A stretch of 64,000 nt of DNA, taken from the NCBI RefSeq assembly GCF_003236175.1, contig NZ_QKTW01000016.1, positions 190,482 to 254,481 on the forward strand. Reading direction: 5' to 3'. A model generated the notes under the pieces. It did no database searches and was not told the origin of the DNA. It saw only the letters and a list, made by a program, of their open reading frames with translations. Below are positions 25,974-34,640 of the stretch, piece by piece. Each line of letters opens with the position of its first letter. Positions within the stretch are counted from its first letter, which is position 1. Source of the DNA: Taibaiella soli. GTDB lineage: Bacteria; Bacteroidota; Bacteroidia; Chitinophagales; Chitinophagaceae. The translations under genes were made by a program, and so were the position numbers.

Positions 25974-27227
25974 ATGGCAAAACAAAGTGAACGGAAATGT
26001 TCTTTTTGCGATAGAGCTGAAAGTGAGGTGAATATTCTCTTTACGGGGATGAAGGGAAACATTTGCGATCAGTGTATAGAGAATGCGCATTACCTGCTAC
26101 AAGAGGCAATGGGCGATGATAACAACACTAAAAAGAAGAAAACGGAAAAAACCGATCTGAAACAACACAAGGTTTATAAGCCACGTGAAATAAAACAGTT
26201 TCTAGATCAGTATGTAATTGGCCAGGACGATGCTAAAAAAGTATTGTCTGTAGCGATTTACAACCACTATAAAAGATTGATGGCCCCGCCACAGGATGAT
26301 GTAGAAATTGAAAAATCAAACATCATTATGGTAGGCGAAACCGGCACCGGTAAAACATTGCTGGCCAAAACGGTAGCTCGCTTGCTGCAGGTTCCATTTG
26401 CAATTGTAGATGCCACGGTGTTTACGCAAGCCGGTTATGTAGGTGAAGACGTGGAAAGTATTCTTTCCCGCCTGCTGCAAAACTGCGACTTTGATGTTGC
26501 TGCTGCGGAACGCGGTATCATTTTCATTGATGAGATCGACAAAATCGGTCGTAAAGGCGATAATCCATCCATTACACGTGATGTAAGCGGCGAAGGCGTA
26601 CAACAAGCATTGCTGAAACTGCTGGAAGGTTCTGAAGTGCTGGTTCCCCCTCAGGGTGGCCGTAAACACCCGGAACAGAAAATGGTGAAAGTAAATACGC
26701 AGAACATTCTGTTTATCTGCGGTGGTGCATTTGAAGGTGTAGATAAAATGATTGCACGCCGTGTACAAACGGCGGCACTTGGCTTTAATGCAATCAAAGC
26801 AACTAAAGAAATGGACCGTGCCAATCTGCTGCAATATATCAATGCACAAGATCTCCGCACCTTCGGTCTGATTCCGGAATTGTTGGGCCGTTTACCGATT
26901 GTAACGTACCTGAATCCACTCGATCCGCCAGCACTGAAACGCATTCTCACAGAACCAAAAAATGCACTCGTAAAACAGTATACTAAACTGTTTGAATACG
27001 AAGGCATCAAGCTGGAAATTGAAGATGGCGCGTTGGATTATATGGTTGAAAAAGCTGTAGAATACAAACTCGGTGGTCGCGGCCTTCGTGCTATCTGCGA
27101 AATGATCCTTACAGATGCCATGTTTGACATGCCTTCAGAACAACATGACGGTACTTTCCAGCTCACACTGGAATATGCGCGCCAAATGCTGGAACATTCC
27201 AAGCTGGATTATATGAAAGCGGCTTAA
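25974..27227 (+). CDS. clpX: ATP-dependent Clp protease ATPase subunit ClpX
   Basis: 417 residues. The N-terminal zinc domain has C9, C12, C31 and C34. Walker A is GETGTGKT at 121-128 and Walker B IIFIDEID at about 182-189. The ClpP-docking loop region and C-terminal small domain ([13 protein letters not shown]) are complete. ClpX unfolds tagged proteins and feeds them to ClpP; clpP is not in this window. A 52-residue gene follows 29 bases downstream, then a strong terminator. Confidence 0.97.
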   Translation: MAKQSERKCSFCDRAESEVNILFTGMKGNICDQCIENAHYLLQEAMGDDNNTKKKKTEKTDLKQHKVYKPREIKQFLDQYVIGQDDAKKVLSVAIYNHYKRLMAPPQDDVEIEKSNIIMVGETGTGKTLLAKTVARLLQVPFAIVDATVFTQAGYVGEDVESILSRLLQNCDFDVAAAERGIIFIDEIDKIGRKGDNPSITRDVSGEGVQQALLKLLEGSEVLVPPQGGRKHPEQKMVKVNTQNILFICGGAFEGVDKMIARRVQTAALGFNAIKATKEMDRANLLQYINAQDLRTFGLIPELLGRLPIVTYLNPLDPPALKRILTEPKNALVKQYTKLFEYEGIKLEIEDGALDYMVEKAVEYKLGGRGLRAICEMILTDAMFDMPSEQHDGTFQLTLEYARQMLEHSKLDYMKAA

Positions 27228-27256
27228 ATTCTTAACCCAATATAAATTACTTGACA

Positions 27257-27415
27257 ATGAACGAACTGATTCAACAGCTGGTAGATAAAGCGGGATTGAC
27301 TGCAGAACAAGCAGAAAAATCTGTAGATGTGATCAAAGAATATATCATGTCTAAACTGCCGCCAATGATGCAACCAATGGTTGAAAATTTCCTCGGTCAA
27401 AGCCAGGAAGACTAA
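27257..27415 (+). CDS. Small conserved helical protein (52 aa)
   Basis: MNELIQQLVDKAGLTAEQAE followed by KSVDVIKEYIMSKLPPMM and a short acidic end. It is amphipathic and helical, with a helix-turn-helix-like break at GLTAEQAE. The pattern resembles DUF2267-like small proteins of Bacteroidota, but I cannot name the family with certainty. No signal peptide. It lies 29 bases after clpX and before a strong terminator, so it is likely co-transcribed with clpX. Confidence 0.75.
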   Translation: MNELIQQLVDKAGLTAEQAEKSVDVIKEYIMSKLPPMMQPMVENFLGQSQED

Positions 27416-27440
27416 ACCACCAGTTGTAAAAACACAAATA

Positions 27441-27480
27441 AAAAAGCTCGTCCCGGCGATATCGTTGGGACGAGCTTTTT
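27441..27480. terminator. Terminator after the clpX operon
   Basis: Fourteen-bp perfect arms (27441-27454, 27467-27480) extended inward by pairs that include wobble, followed by T. The central part is homologous to 987-1022, with changes on both sides of the stem. Confidence 0.88.
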
Positions 27481-27487
27481 TTTTTAC

Positions 27488-27557
27488 AAACATCTGATGT
27501 TTCACACGCCAGAAAAATTGAAAGTTCTGCTTTTCAGCCTTCAAACATCTGATGTTT
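27488..27557. repeat. Two copies of the palindrome AAACATCTGATGTTT
   Basis: AAACATCTGATGTTT at 27488-27502 and again at 27543-27557, 55 bases apart, just downstream of the terminator and beyond the stop of the barrel protein. The GTCTGATG/CATCAGAC core also appears in the stem at 16289-16321. Confidence 0.6.
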
Positions 27558-27578
27558 AACATTTAAAACATCGACCAT

Positions 27579-28406
27579 TTACTTCTGGCACATTGCCGGA
27601 GCGCTTCTCAGCATTTGTTTCCAGCTTTTACCTATTGTATAGTCTACAGAGAGCATCAGGTTAAAAAATTGTGGATTGCTTTGCAATACATAATCGCTGC
27701 GCAATTTTTTGGTATCGTTAGAAAAATAGCCGGTACTGCTGAATTGGCCAGACTTCGTAAGATCAAAAGAAGCCATTACACCAAAAGAAAAATTAGGACG
27801 GTTGAACGGAGCAATTCTAAAACCTAAATCGGCAGAAGAATAGAATTTGCTTCCTTTAAAATCGGGAGTAGACGACCCACTTGAAACCTCTTCTCCGTCG
27901 GGACTAGACGGCACCAGACTACCGTACGTCGACACTGATTCCAGCATGCTTATTCCGAAAGAACCTCCGGCAAATACATTGAAATGCGCATCGCTTTTTT
28001 TCGAAAATTTAAACGTCTTTCCAACGCGAACCGGGATAGAATAGTGTCCATAAGTAAGGTCATAGCTGTTATAGGTCTGCTGCGGGTCTAGGCCAGGAAC
28101 ATTAGTTCCCACCTGCACCTGACAAGAAGCATCGGCCAATCTGATGCCTGTCGTGAGGTACATGTTGTGCGGCAGCACATAAAAATCTAACGTAACCTCT
28201 ACGCCGAAGTTTACTGTACTTGTCTTTGTAGTTGTCAGATCTGGTTTCGTGGCAAAATCAAACTTAGCGGAATTGAAATTACCGAAAAGCGAAACCGTTG
28301 AGCTTATCGGAACTCGTTTAGTTTTGCTTTTTTTTATCTCTTTCCCGAAAGAAGCAAAGGGCAATGTAGTGATGGCTGCAAAAAGAAGAAAAAGTGTTTT
28401 ACGCAT
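27579..28406 (-). CDS. Outer-membrane beta-barrel protein, function unknown
   Basis: 275 residues with a signal peptide (residues 1-21, ending FASFG). The body alternates hydrophobic and polar residues as in an 8- to 10-strand barrel (TVNFGVEVTLDFYVL, HYSIPVRVGKTFKF, NLMLSVDYTIG). Its C-terminal strand is followed by about 16 residues (SWKQMLRSAPAMCQK), so the usual terminal Phe signal is missing. Two copies of a 15-bp palindrome lie 21 to 90 bases beyond the stop. Confidence 0.8.
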   Translation of the reverse strand: MRKTLFLLFAAITTLPFASFGKEIKKSKTKRVPISSTVSLFGNFNSAKFDFATKPDLTTTKTSTVNFGVEVTLDFYVLPHNMYLTTGIRLADASCQVQVGTNVPGLDPQQTYNSYDLTYGHYSIPVRVGKTFKFSKKSDAHFNVFAGGSFGISMLESVSTYGSLVPSSPDGEEVSSGSSTPDFKGSKFYSSADLGFRIAPFNRPNFSFGVMASFDLTKSGQFSSTGYFSNDTKKLRSDYVLQSNPQFFNLMLSVDYTIGKSWKQMLRSAPAMCQK

Positions 28407-28756
28407 GCTAGTTATTTTTGGGATTAATAGAAACAGAAGTTAAAATAAAAGGATATTTAAAACGGTATCGTTGCCGCATTATTGTGTGGTAGCTTCACTT
28501 AGATAAGGGGTATAGATGTTGAATTGTAAACGCATTTTTTATGTTTACTTCCGCACAGCAGGCAGATGCCTAAACTGGCAATCGGCATAACTGCAACTTT
28601 TACCAAATGGCTTTTAGCAGGAAAAGAACAGCCCAGACGTGTTATATGGGTCGTTTTTATTCGCATATAGCATTTAAGGTTAGACGCGAATAAACATTTA
28701 TATTCGTCTGCGTTGTTCAGGCTAGGTCGCAAAAAAGTTGTGAGAATTCTTAAAGA
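28407..28756. other. Gene-free stretch
   Basis: 350 bases between the barrel protein and the truncated methyltransferase. It has only a weak hairpin (CGAATA/TATTCG near 28686) and no convincing ORF; the 77-codon frame on the minus strand has no coding-like features. Confidence 0.4.
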
Positions 28757-29152
28757 CTATCCCGGATATTTCAATACAAAATGTTGCTTCTCTTTAAAAG
28801 ATGTTCTGAAGAAAAGTAAACCATAATTGTAAATATCAATGCTCAATTTTACAGCAGGGTCGTTTGCTAATGCGGCCCAGTGCTGGGTTGCTGCTTCATC
28901 ACGATGGATGTTGCGTATGATGATAATTTCGTCGGCAGGCACATCTGCCAGGTGGAGATTTATCTCAGAAATATCGCGCCAGGTGATCGGGTATTCGTTG
29001 AAATAATTGATCAGTTTTCGTTCAAAAGAACCCCGCGTTTTATCGCGCAATACTTTTTCTACGAAATCAAATACAAATGGCGAATGCACGCCATGGCGTG
29101 TTTTCGCAATCCATTTATATTTCAGCAGTTGTTTGAAAGCGTGAAACGTCAC
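28757..29152 (-). CDS. Truncated methyltransferase-like protein lacking the SAM-binding core
   Basis: 131 residues from a GTG start that overlaps the folA stop by four bases (GTGA). The N-terminus (KTRHGVHSPFVFDFVEKVLR) and C-terminus (HWAALANDPAVKLSIDIYNY, then GLLFFRTSFKEKQHFVLKY) match the two ends of a Bacteroidota class I methyltransferase family of about 240 residues. The central Rossmann fold with the glycine-rich SAM loop is missing, an apparent in-frame loss of about 110 residues. Methyltransferase activity is unlikely. It may be a relic or a repurposed small protein; translational coupling to folA suggests it is still expressed. Confidence 0.65.
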   Translation of the reverse strand: MTFHAFKQLLKYKWIAKTRHGVHSPFVFDFVEKVLRDKTRGSFERKLINYFNEYPITWRDISEINLHLADVPADEIIIIRNIHRDEAATQHWAALANDPAVKLSIDIYNYGLLFFRTSFKEKQHFVLKYPG

Positions 29153-29646
29153 AGTGCAATTCTTTCGTAACGTTGAAAGGTAAACGCATAAGCGTGTTTT
29201 TCGTCAACAGGATGTGCTTCTTCCCATTCCAGTTTCCACTGACTATGATCTATGTGCGGAAAAAAAGTATCTGCTTCTGGAAACTGGCCATGTACGCGGG
29301 TTATATACATGCGATCCGCAACATGCATCGTTTCTTCAAAGATTTTACCGCCACCTATGATAAAAACCTCTTCCTGGTCGCTCAGATGATTGATCGCTTC
29401 ATCAATATTATTAAATACCAAAACACCCTCCGGGACTGCGAGATCCGCCTGGCGGCTCAATACAATATTCAAACGGTTCGGCAATGGCTTACCGAGCGAA
29501 TCAAGCGTTTTTCTTCCCATCAGCACAGGCTTGCCTAAAGTAGTGCTTTTAAAAAACTTCAGGTCTTTAGGCAAATGCCAAGGCAGTTTGTTGTGCACGC
29601 CCATTGCATTGTCTTCTCCTATGGCTACTATGAAAGAAAGAGTCAT
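29149..29646 (-). CDS. folA: Dihydrofolate reductase
   Basis: 165 residues, full length. MGVHNKLPWHLPKDLKFFK carries the active-site Asp, MGRKTLDSLGKPLPNR and IIGGGKIFEE are the NADPH- and folate-site motifs. It reduces dihydrofolate made by thymidylate synthase (thyA), whose gene lies 175 bases upstream on the same strand. The downstream truncated methyltransferase overlaps by four bases. Confidence 0.97.
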   Translation of the reverse strand: MTLSFIVAIGEDNAMGVHNKLPWHLPKDLKFFKSTTLGKPVLMGRKTLDSLGKPLPNRLNIVLSRQADLAVPEGVLVFNNIDEAINHLSDQEEVFIIGGGKIFEETMHVADRMYITRVHGQFPEADTFFPHIDHSQWKLEWEEAHPVDEKHAYAFTFQRYERIAL

Positions 29647-29738
29647 CGTATTGAATATTGTAGATTGTTCTATTGAAAATTGTACGTATTAAAGTACGCT
29701 TTTAACGTAGGTTGCTAATGCACTAGTGTCTCTATCCC

Positions 29739-29820
29739 AAATTGTAAAATGTTCCATTGAAAATTTACAATTGTAAATCTCACCAGAAATTGTGAAATAT
29801 TCAATCAGAAATTTACAATC
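29739..29820. repeat. Two 34-base palindromic units after thyA
   Basis: Units at 29739-29772 and 29787-29820 are similar and each forms an imperfect hairpin (AATTGTAAA / TTTACAATT in the first). A weaker relative lies near 29650-29685. They abut the thyA stop at 29822 and may act as terminators. Confidence 0.6.
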
Positions 29821-29821
29821 C

Positions 29822-30616
29822 CTAAATGGCCACTGGCGCTTTGATCGCTGGATGATGCTGATAATTTTCCAGCGTGAAGTCCTCGTATTTAAAATCAAAA
29901 AGATCCTTTACTTCGGGATTTAATTTCATCACCGGCAATGTATACGGCGTTCTGCTCAATTGCAGTTTGGCCTGCTCTACATGGTTATTGTACAGGTGCA
30001 CATCGCCGAATGTATGAATGAATTCTCCTGCTTCCAGACCTGTCACCTGCGCCATCATCATCGTCAGCAAAGCATAAGAAGCAATATTAAACGGCACCCC
30101 TAAAAATACATCAGCACTTCGTTGGTACAATTGGCAACTCAGCTTTCCGTCAGCAACATAAAACTGAAACAATGCGTGGCAAGGACTCAATGCCATTTTG
30201 GGCAGATCTGCCACATTCCATGCATTCACAATCATACGGCGACTGTCAGGATTTGTCTTCAATTGATGCAGCACATCTTTGATCTGATCATAGGTTTGTC
30301 CATCTGCGCCAGTCCAGCTACGCCATTGATGGCCATAAACAGGGCCGAGCTCACCTTTTTCATTTGCCCATTCATCCCAGATGGACACACCGTGATCTTT
30401 CAGATACTTAATATTAGTATCACCATTCAAAAACCACAACAGTTCATAAATAATGGACTTCAGGTGCACCTTTTTAGTGGTTACCAGCGGAAATCCGTCG
30501 TGCAGATTAAAACGCATCTGATAGCCAAAACAACTGATGGTACCAGTTCCGGTACGGTCCATTTTTTCAGCACCGTTATCTATTATGTGTTGTAATAACT
30601 GAAGGTATTGTTGCAT
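29822..30616 (-). CDS. thyA: Thymidylate synthase
   Basis: 264 residues from ATG 30616, the same length as E. coli ThyA; a longer frame to 30733 runs through the promoter. The nucleophile is Cys146 ([10 protein letters not shown]), and RRMIVNAWN and [13 protein letters not shown] are intact. It makes dTMP from dUMP using methylene-THF; folA next to it recycles the folate. The box TATCTTTG (30633-30626, minus strand) is nine bases from the ATG. Confidence 0.97.
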   Translation of the reverse strand: MQQYLQLLQHIIDNGAEKMDRTGTGTISCFGYQMRFNLHDGFPLVTTKKVHLKSIIYELLWFLNGDTNIKYLKDHGVSIWDEWANEKGELGPVYGHQWRSWTGADGQTYDQIKDVLHQLKTNPDSRRMIVNAWNVADLPKMALSPCHALFQFYVADGKLSCQLYQRSADVFLGVPFNIASYALLTMMMAQVTGLEAGEFIHTFGDVHLYNNHVEQAKLQLSRTPYTLPVMKLNPEVKDLFDFKYEDFTLENYQHHPAIKAPVAI

Positions 30617-30625
30617 AACGTCTGG

Positions 30626-30633
30626 CAAAGATA
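30626..30633 (-). promoter_or_regulatory. Candidate -7 box of thyA
   Basis: TATCTTTG on the minus strand, exact to TAnnTTTG, nine bases from the ATG, implying a very short leader. Confidence 0.5.
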
Positions 30634-30711
30634 ACCCGAAATAGTGCAAATCGACCTTTCGGGAAAAGGGTTTAATAACATTACACTCAAAAGCAATTAA
30701 ATATATTTTTC

Positions 30712-30719
30712 TACATTTG
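30712..30719 (+). promoter_or_regulatory. Candidate -7 box of the glycosyltransferase operon
   Basis: TACATTTG, exact consensus, 22 bases before the ATG at 30742. No clear -33. Confidence 0.45.
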
Positions 30720-30741
30720 CTCACTTCTAACATATATAACT

Positions 30742-32211
30742 ATGTCATCATTTACAGCTGCTAATTGGGCTCGTAAAAATTACCCTTACCTGATCGCTAT
30801 TGCTCTGTTTATTTTCTTCAAATTCCTTTTTCCATACCCGGATGTTTTTCTTGATTCTGTAAACTATCTGCAATGGGGACTTACCGACGCGCAAATCGCT
30901 TACAGGCCATTAGGATATTCGCATTTTCTGATGCTGTTTTCCGGCTACGGCAATAATTATATAAATGTTGTCGCTTTCCAGTACCTCGTATTTGTGATTG
31001 CCACCAAATTCTTTTTAGATACCATTTTCTCTATTTTCAATCCGAACAATAAAATAAAATGGCTTTGCTGGATACTCATTCTGCTTAATCCGATCAATCT
31101 TTTCATCAATAATCTTATTTCTACGGATGGCCTTTTTATCAGCTTTAGTGCTGTTTGGCTGGCTTCTTTACTGCAATTTCTCTATGCCGGAAAACGGAAA
31201 TACGTTTATTTAGCGATCCACCTCATTTCATTTATTTTCCTTTTCGGACTCCGGTACAATGCACTGTACTATCCGGCGATTTCTGTATTGGCTTTCTTAT
31301 TCCTGAAAAAAGAAAACTTCCTTACCAAACTGATCCCAGTTGTGCTTACCAGCGCTGTTTTCCTGACGCTGTATATAAATACATGTGACAATTCAGATAA
31401 ACAAGTAGGCGTGCCCATTCTCTCTGGTTTCGGCGGCTGGGCAATGGCAAATAATGCCCTTCATGTGTACCGGGTGACGAATGTCGATAGCAGTATCTGG
31501 GATGACTCTGACGATAAAGAACTACATCAATTTGTTTTAAGATTTAAAGATTCCATTTCTGGTACAAAAACAGGTGTTACAGATCGTTTTCTGTGGGACA
31601 AGAAAAGCCCGCTGAAACAGTATCTGGCCAAGGATCTCAAGCTCAAGAAATATACCAATTACCTTGCCGGATGGTGGGGAGAATCTATTCAGTACAACAC
31701 TTTTGGAAAAAAGCTCATCATGAGTTATCCCGGCGCCTTTTTTAAAGGTTTTTACGGACCCAACCTCGGTTATGTTTTTTATCCGCCCACGGAGGTACTC
31801 GGTATGTATAACCAATATAACCAGCATTTGGAGCCTTCCTGGCAGGAATATTTCGGCGTTCATCAGGATCAATTCACCACCAAGGCGCCAGCCATACAGG
31901 AATGTTTTGTGAAAGCATTTGATCTTTTCTGCATTCCGCTAAGCATTATAACAACACTCTGTTCCTTATTCCTTGCGTTCCTTTTTGTAAAAACTGTCGC
32001 CAAACGTAAATCAGTGACACCCGCATTCGCAACCCTTGTTATATTGGCAGCCTTTTATATTATCAGCACACTGCTGCTGGCATTTGCACACCCGGTTCTA
32101 TTGCGCTACATCCTCTTGCTGCATGTTTACTTTGTAGTGGTTCCGATTTTTTTCTTCGCGAACAAAATCTTCAAAAATCTACCCGCTGAGGAAAAAACCG
32201 CCGCGGCTTAA
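30742..32211 (+). CDS. Polytopic membrane protein, glycosyltransferase-like
   Basis: 489 residues with about ten membrane segments. The N-terminal half (DSVNYLQWG, an acidic residue in the first loop, and later LISTDGLFISFSAVWLASLL) resembles integral-membrane glycosyltransferases of the GT39/PMT type, with a long soluble insert at about 215-380. I do not recognise a named family. A GT2 gene follows 34 bases on; the pair may build and transfer a polyprenyl-linked sugar, a common arrangement. Function is inferred from context. Confidence 0.7.
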   Translation: MSSFTAANWARKNYPYLIAIALFIFFKFLFPYPDVFLDSVNYLQWGLTDAQIAYRPLGYSHFLMLFSGYGNNYINVVAFQYLVFVIATKFFLDTIFSIFNPNNKIKWLCWILILLNPINLFINNLISTDGLFISFSAVWLASLLQFLYAGKRKYVYLAIHLISFIFLFGLRYNALYYPAISVLAFLFLKKENFLTKLIPVVLTSAVFLTLYINTCDNSDKQVGVPILSGFGGWAMANNALHVYRVTNVDSSIWDDSDDKELHQFVLRFKDSISGTKTGVTDRFLWDKKSPLKQYLAKDLKLKKYTNYLAGWWGESIQYNTFGKKLIMSYPGAFFKGFYGPNLGYVFYPPTEVLGMYNQYNQHLEPSWQEYFGVHQDQFTTKAPAIQECFVKAFDLFCIPLSIITTLCSLFLAFLFVKTVAKRKSVTPAFATLVILAAFYIISTLLLAFAHPVLLRYILLLHVYFVVVPIFFFANKIFKNLPAEEKTAAA

Positions 32212-32221
32212 CCTTATTATG

Positions 32222-32229
32222 TAATTTCG
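32222..32229 (+). promoter_or_regulatory. Candidate -7 box (TAATTTCG) before the GT2 gene
   Basis: The 11-mer TAATTTCGCAG starts at 32222, as at 18630. The next ATG is at 32246. It could be an internal promoter of the operon. Confidence 0.3.
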
Positions 32230-32245
32230 CAGTCGATTTTTAAAT

Positions 32246-32968
32246 ATGTCCACGCAAACTTTAAGTATTGTAATACCTGCTTATAATGAAGGCCCGACCA
32301 TTCATCACATCCTGAATAAGGTTAAAGCTGTTGTTCTCAAAGGCGATATCCGGAAAGAAGTGATTATTGTCAACGATTGTTCCAAAGACAATACAGAAGA
32401 GGCTATTCTGACCTACAAAGCCGCAAACCCGGACCTTCCCATCAGTTATTACAAACATGAGGTAAACCAGGGAAAAGGTGCCGCACTGCACACTGGCATC
32501 AAAAAAGCAACCGGTGATTATGTAATCATTCAGGATGCCGATCTGGAGTACGACCCTAATGAATACAACATTCTGCTCCAGCCAATCCTGGACGGTTTCG
32601 CAGACGTAGTTTTCGGTACACGCTTTATGGGCGGAAATCCGCACCGCATTCTGTTTTTCTGGCATTCCATAGGCAACCGCTGGCTCACCACACTTTCCAA
32701 TATGCTCACCAATCTGAATCTTACAGATATGGAGACATGTTACAAGCTGTTTAAACGGGAGTTCATCCAATCGCTCGAATTGAATGAAAAACGCTTCGGT
32801 TTTGAACCAGAAGTAACTGCAAAAATTTCCCGCGTACCAAAAATCCGTATTTACGAAGTGGGCATTTCTTACTACGGCCGTACTTACGAAGAAGGCAAAA
32901 AAATCGGCTGGAAAGACGGTTTCCGCGCTATCTGGTGCATCCTTAAATACAATCTCTGGAAGAAATAA
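32246..32968 (+). CDS. Family 2 glycosyltransferase (polyprenyl-phosphate sugar synthase-like)
   Basis: 240 residues, a GT-A fold: N-terminal [25 protein letters not shown], and the DxD-like QDADLEYDP that binds the metal and nucleotide sugar. The C-terminal half ([20 protein letters not shown]) matches dolichyl-phosphate mannose synthase relatives, which load a sugar onto a polyprenyl phosphate at the inner face of the membrane. No membrane anchor. It is 34 bases downstream of a polytopic transferase-like gene and 33 bases upstream of a gamma carbonic anhydrase-like gene. Confidence 0.92.
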   Translation: MSTQTLSIVIPAYNEGPTIHHILNKVKAVVLKGDIRKEVIIVNDCSKDNTEEAILTYKAANPDLPISYYKHEVNQGKGAALHTGIKKATGDYVIIQDADLEYDPNEYNILLQPILDGFADVVFGTRFMGGNPHRILFFWHSIGNRWLTTLSNMLTNLNLTDMETCYKLFKREFIQSLELNEKRFGFEPEVTAKISRVPKIRIYEVGISYYGRTYEEGKKIGWKDGFRAIWCILKYNLWKK

Positions 32969-33001
32969 TTGTTCTTTTTCTACCATTTCAAAACACAAAC
33001 T

Positions 33002-33514
33002 ATGCCTGTTATATTACCAGTAAAGGGAGTTCATCCGCAAATTCCTGAAGATTGCTTTGTGGCGCCAAATGCCACCATTGTCGGCGATGTAAAGATGGGC
33101 AAGGAATGCAGCGTTTGGTTTAATGCTGTGGTACGCGGCGACGTGAACAGCATTGAAATGGGCGATAAAGTAAATATACAAGACGGTGCCTGCATCCACT
33201 GTACTTATCAAAAAACCAAAGTGGTGCTCGGCAACAACGTATCTATCGGCCATAATGCTATTGTACATGGCTGTACGGTAGAAGATAATGTGCTGATCGG
33301 GATGGGCGCTATTGTAATGGACAATGTGAAAATCGGCACTGGCAGCATTATTGCCGCCGGCGCTGTGGTGCTGGAAAATACAGACGTGCCACCAGGAAGC
33401 ATCTTTGCCGGTGTACCTGCGAAGAAAGTAAAAGACATCAGCCCAGAGCTTTTGCAGGGCGAGGTGGAGCGAATTGCGAATAATTATGTGATGTACAGTT
33501 CCTGGTTTAAATAG
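33002..33514 (+). CDS. Gamma carbonic anhydrase family protein
   Basis: 170 residues from ATG 33002; a TTG-started frame from 32969 is rejected. The protein is a left-handed beta-helix of hexapeptide repeats (VVRGDVNSIEMGDKVNIQDG). The three zinc-ligand His are in CIHCTY, SIGHNA and IVHGC. Family members hydrate CO2 or are homologues of PaaY/CaiE; activity cannot be read. It lies at the end of the glycosyltransferase gene run. Confidence 0.93.
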   Translation: MPVILPVKGVHPQIPEDCFVAPNATIVGDVKMGKECSVWFNAVVRGDVNSIEMGDKVNIQDGACIHCTYQKTKVVLGNNVSIGHNAIVHGCTVEDNVLIGMGAIVMDNVKIGTGSIIAAGAVVLENTDVPPGSIFAGVPAKKVKDISPELLQGEVERIANNYVMYSSWFK

Positions 33515-33627
33515 GGATAACCCGCGAAAAGGCTCTGCTCTGGCGGATGCGCGGAATATTCTTTTTTCTTTCGACTTTGCATAATTTTAAACAATCGTTT
33601 AATAAAACCTTAAAATCGATTTTTACT

Positions 33628-33659
33628 ATTGCATGACACATGAATACCTTTTACATTTG
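33628..33659 (+). promoter_or_regulatory. Promoter of the His/Asp-tailed barrel protein
   Basis: ATTG (33628-33631), 20-base spacer, TACATTTG (33652-33659): one mismatch from the Bacteroidota TTTG-N19-21-TAnnTTTG consensus. The ATG is at 33690. Confidence 0.65.
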
Positions 33660-33689
33660 CTTCACTAAATCAAACGCACATATTACTTT

Positions 33690-34382
33690 ATGAAAAAATT
33701 TATTCTCACTATCCTCGCTGCAGCTGGTACAATCCTCGCTGCTGAAGCGCAACCAGGAAGTATCCTCGTTTTTGGTAACGTAGGCGTACAGTCCGTTAAA
33801 AATGATGACAAATCAAACACCATGAACTGGAACGTTACTCCAGGTGTTGGTTACCAATTCACGAATCACTGGACAGTTGGTCTGTCTGGCGGTTACGGTT
33901 CTAAGGCTAATAAACCTGATGGTGGCAAATGGTCTGGTACTAAAGATTGGCAAATCGGCGCTTTCGGTCGTTACACGCAATCTTTGGGTTCAATCTTCTC
34001 TGTGTATGGTCAACTGGACGCTGGGTACCAAAACGAACACGCAAGTGCTGATGGCAAAACTGTTGAAAACTCAAACCTTAATGGTTTTTACGCTCAACTG
34101 ACTCCAGCTATCGCTATCAACGTGTACAAAACACTTGCACTGAACTTCAACGTTGGTGGTCTGGGTTATAATTCTATGAAATCTGAAGTATCTGGTTCAA
34201 ACCCAACTAACACATTCAAACTGAACTTTGGTCAATCTCTGAGCATCGGTCTGTCTAAAAACTTTGGCGGTCACCACGCACATGGTCACCACGAGCCAAT
34301 GGACGAAACTCGTAAAATGGACACGAGCGACGACGATTCTTCTTCTAAAAAGAAAAAACACAGCAGCGACGACGACGAATAG
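33690..34382 (+). CDS. Outer-membrane beta-barrel protein with His/Asp/Lys tail
   Basis: 230 residues with a signal peptide (residues 1-20, MKKFILTILAAAGTILAAEA). Residues about 24-193 form a small barrel (GVGYQFTNHWTVGLSGGYG, LSIGLSKNF). The last barrel strand ends at KNF, the usual outer-membrane signal, but 37 more residues follow: first His-rich (GGHHAHGHHEP), then acidic and Lys-rich (TSDDDSSSKKKKHSSDDDE). The tail would lie in the periplasm and could bind divalent metals. A strong promoter and terminator frame the gene as a single unit. Confidence 0.85.
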   Translation: MKKFILTILAAAGTILAAEAQPGSILVFGNVGVQSVKNDDKSNTMNWNVTPGVGYQFTNHWTVGLSGGYGSKANKPDGGKWSGTKDWQIGAFGRYTQSLGSIFSVYGQLDAGYQNEHASADGKTVENSNLNGFYAQLTPAIAINVYKTLALNFNVGGLGYNSMKSEVSGSNPTNTFKLNFGQSLSIGLSKNFGGHHAHGHHEPMDETRKMDTSDDDSSSKKKKHSSDDDE

Positions 34383-34406
34383 TCTGGTTTGTCTGATAAA
34401 ATTTTT

Positions 34407-34432
34407 AAACGCCGGCCTCCATGCCGGCGTTT
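34407..34432 (+). terminator. Terminator of the tailed barrel gene
   Basis: Ten-bp GC-rich arms (34407-34416, 34423-34432) around CTCCAT, followed by T. Confidence 0.9.
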
Positions 34433-34477
34433 TTCGTTCTGGCTTTTCTCGGAGATACAGAGATCCGGCCCAACTCC

Positions 34478-34495
34478 AAAACGCGAAATCAGATT
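34478..34495 (+). repeat. 18-bp direct repeat, copy 1
   Basis: AAAACGCGAAATCAGATT, identical to 38328-38345. Both copies are intergenic and flank the icmF gene at a distance. Confidence 0.75.
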
Positions 34496-34569
34496 ACCAC
34501 GTTCCTCACGATGAACCTCGGGAGTATCTAGCCCGTTGTACACTTCTCCACCAATAGGCAACGCTCCAT

Positions 34570-34640
34570 CCATTTTCGGTTGACCATTCACCATTGACGT
34601 TTGACATTTGACGTTTCACAGTGATCGACCATTCACAGGC
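34570..34640. repeat. Degenerate TTGAC/CATTCAC tract
   Basis: The gap before icmF (34383-34807) contains CCATTCACCATTGACGTTTG followed by ACATTTGACGTTTCAC and related words, with no ORF. ACACGAGCAC at 34715-34724 is shared with 7089-7098. Confidence 0.5.

Noticed and set aside
28499-28732. 77-codon minus-strand frame with a CLLCG segment
   Set aside because: No start context, no motif and composition unlike neighbouring genes.
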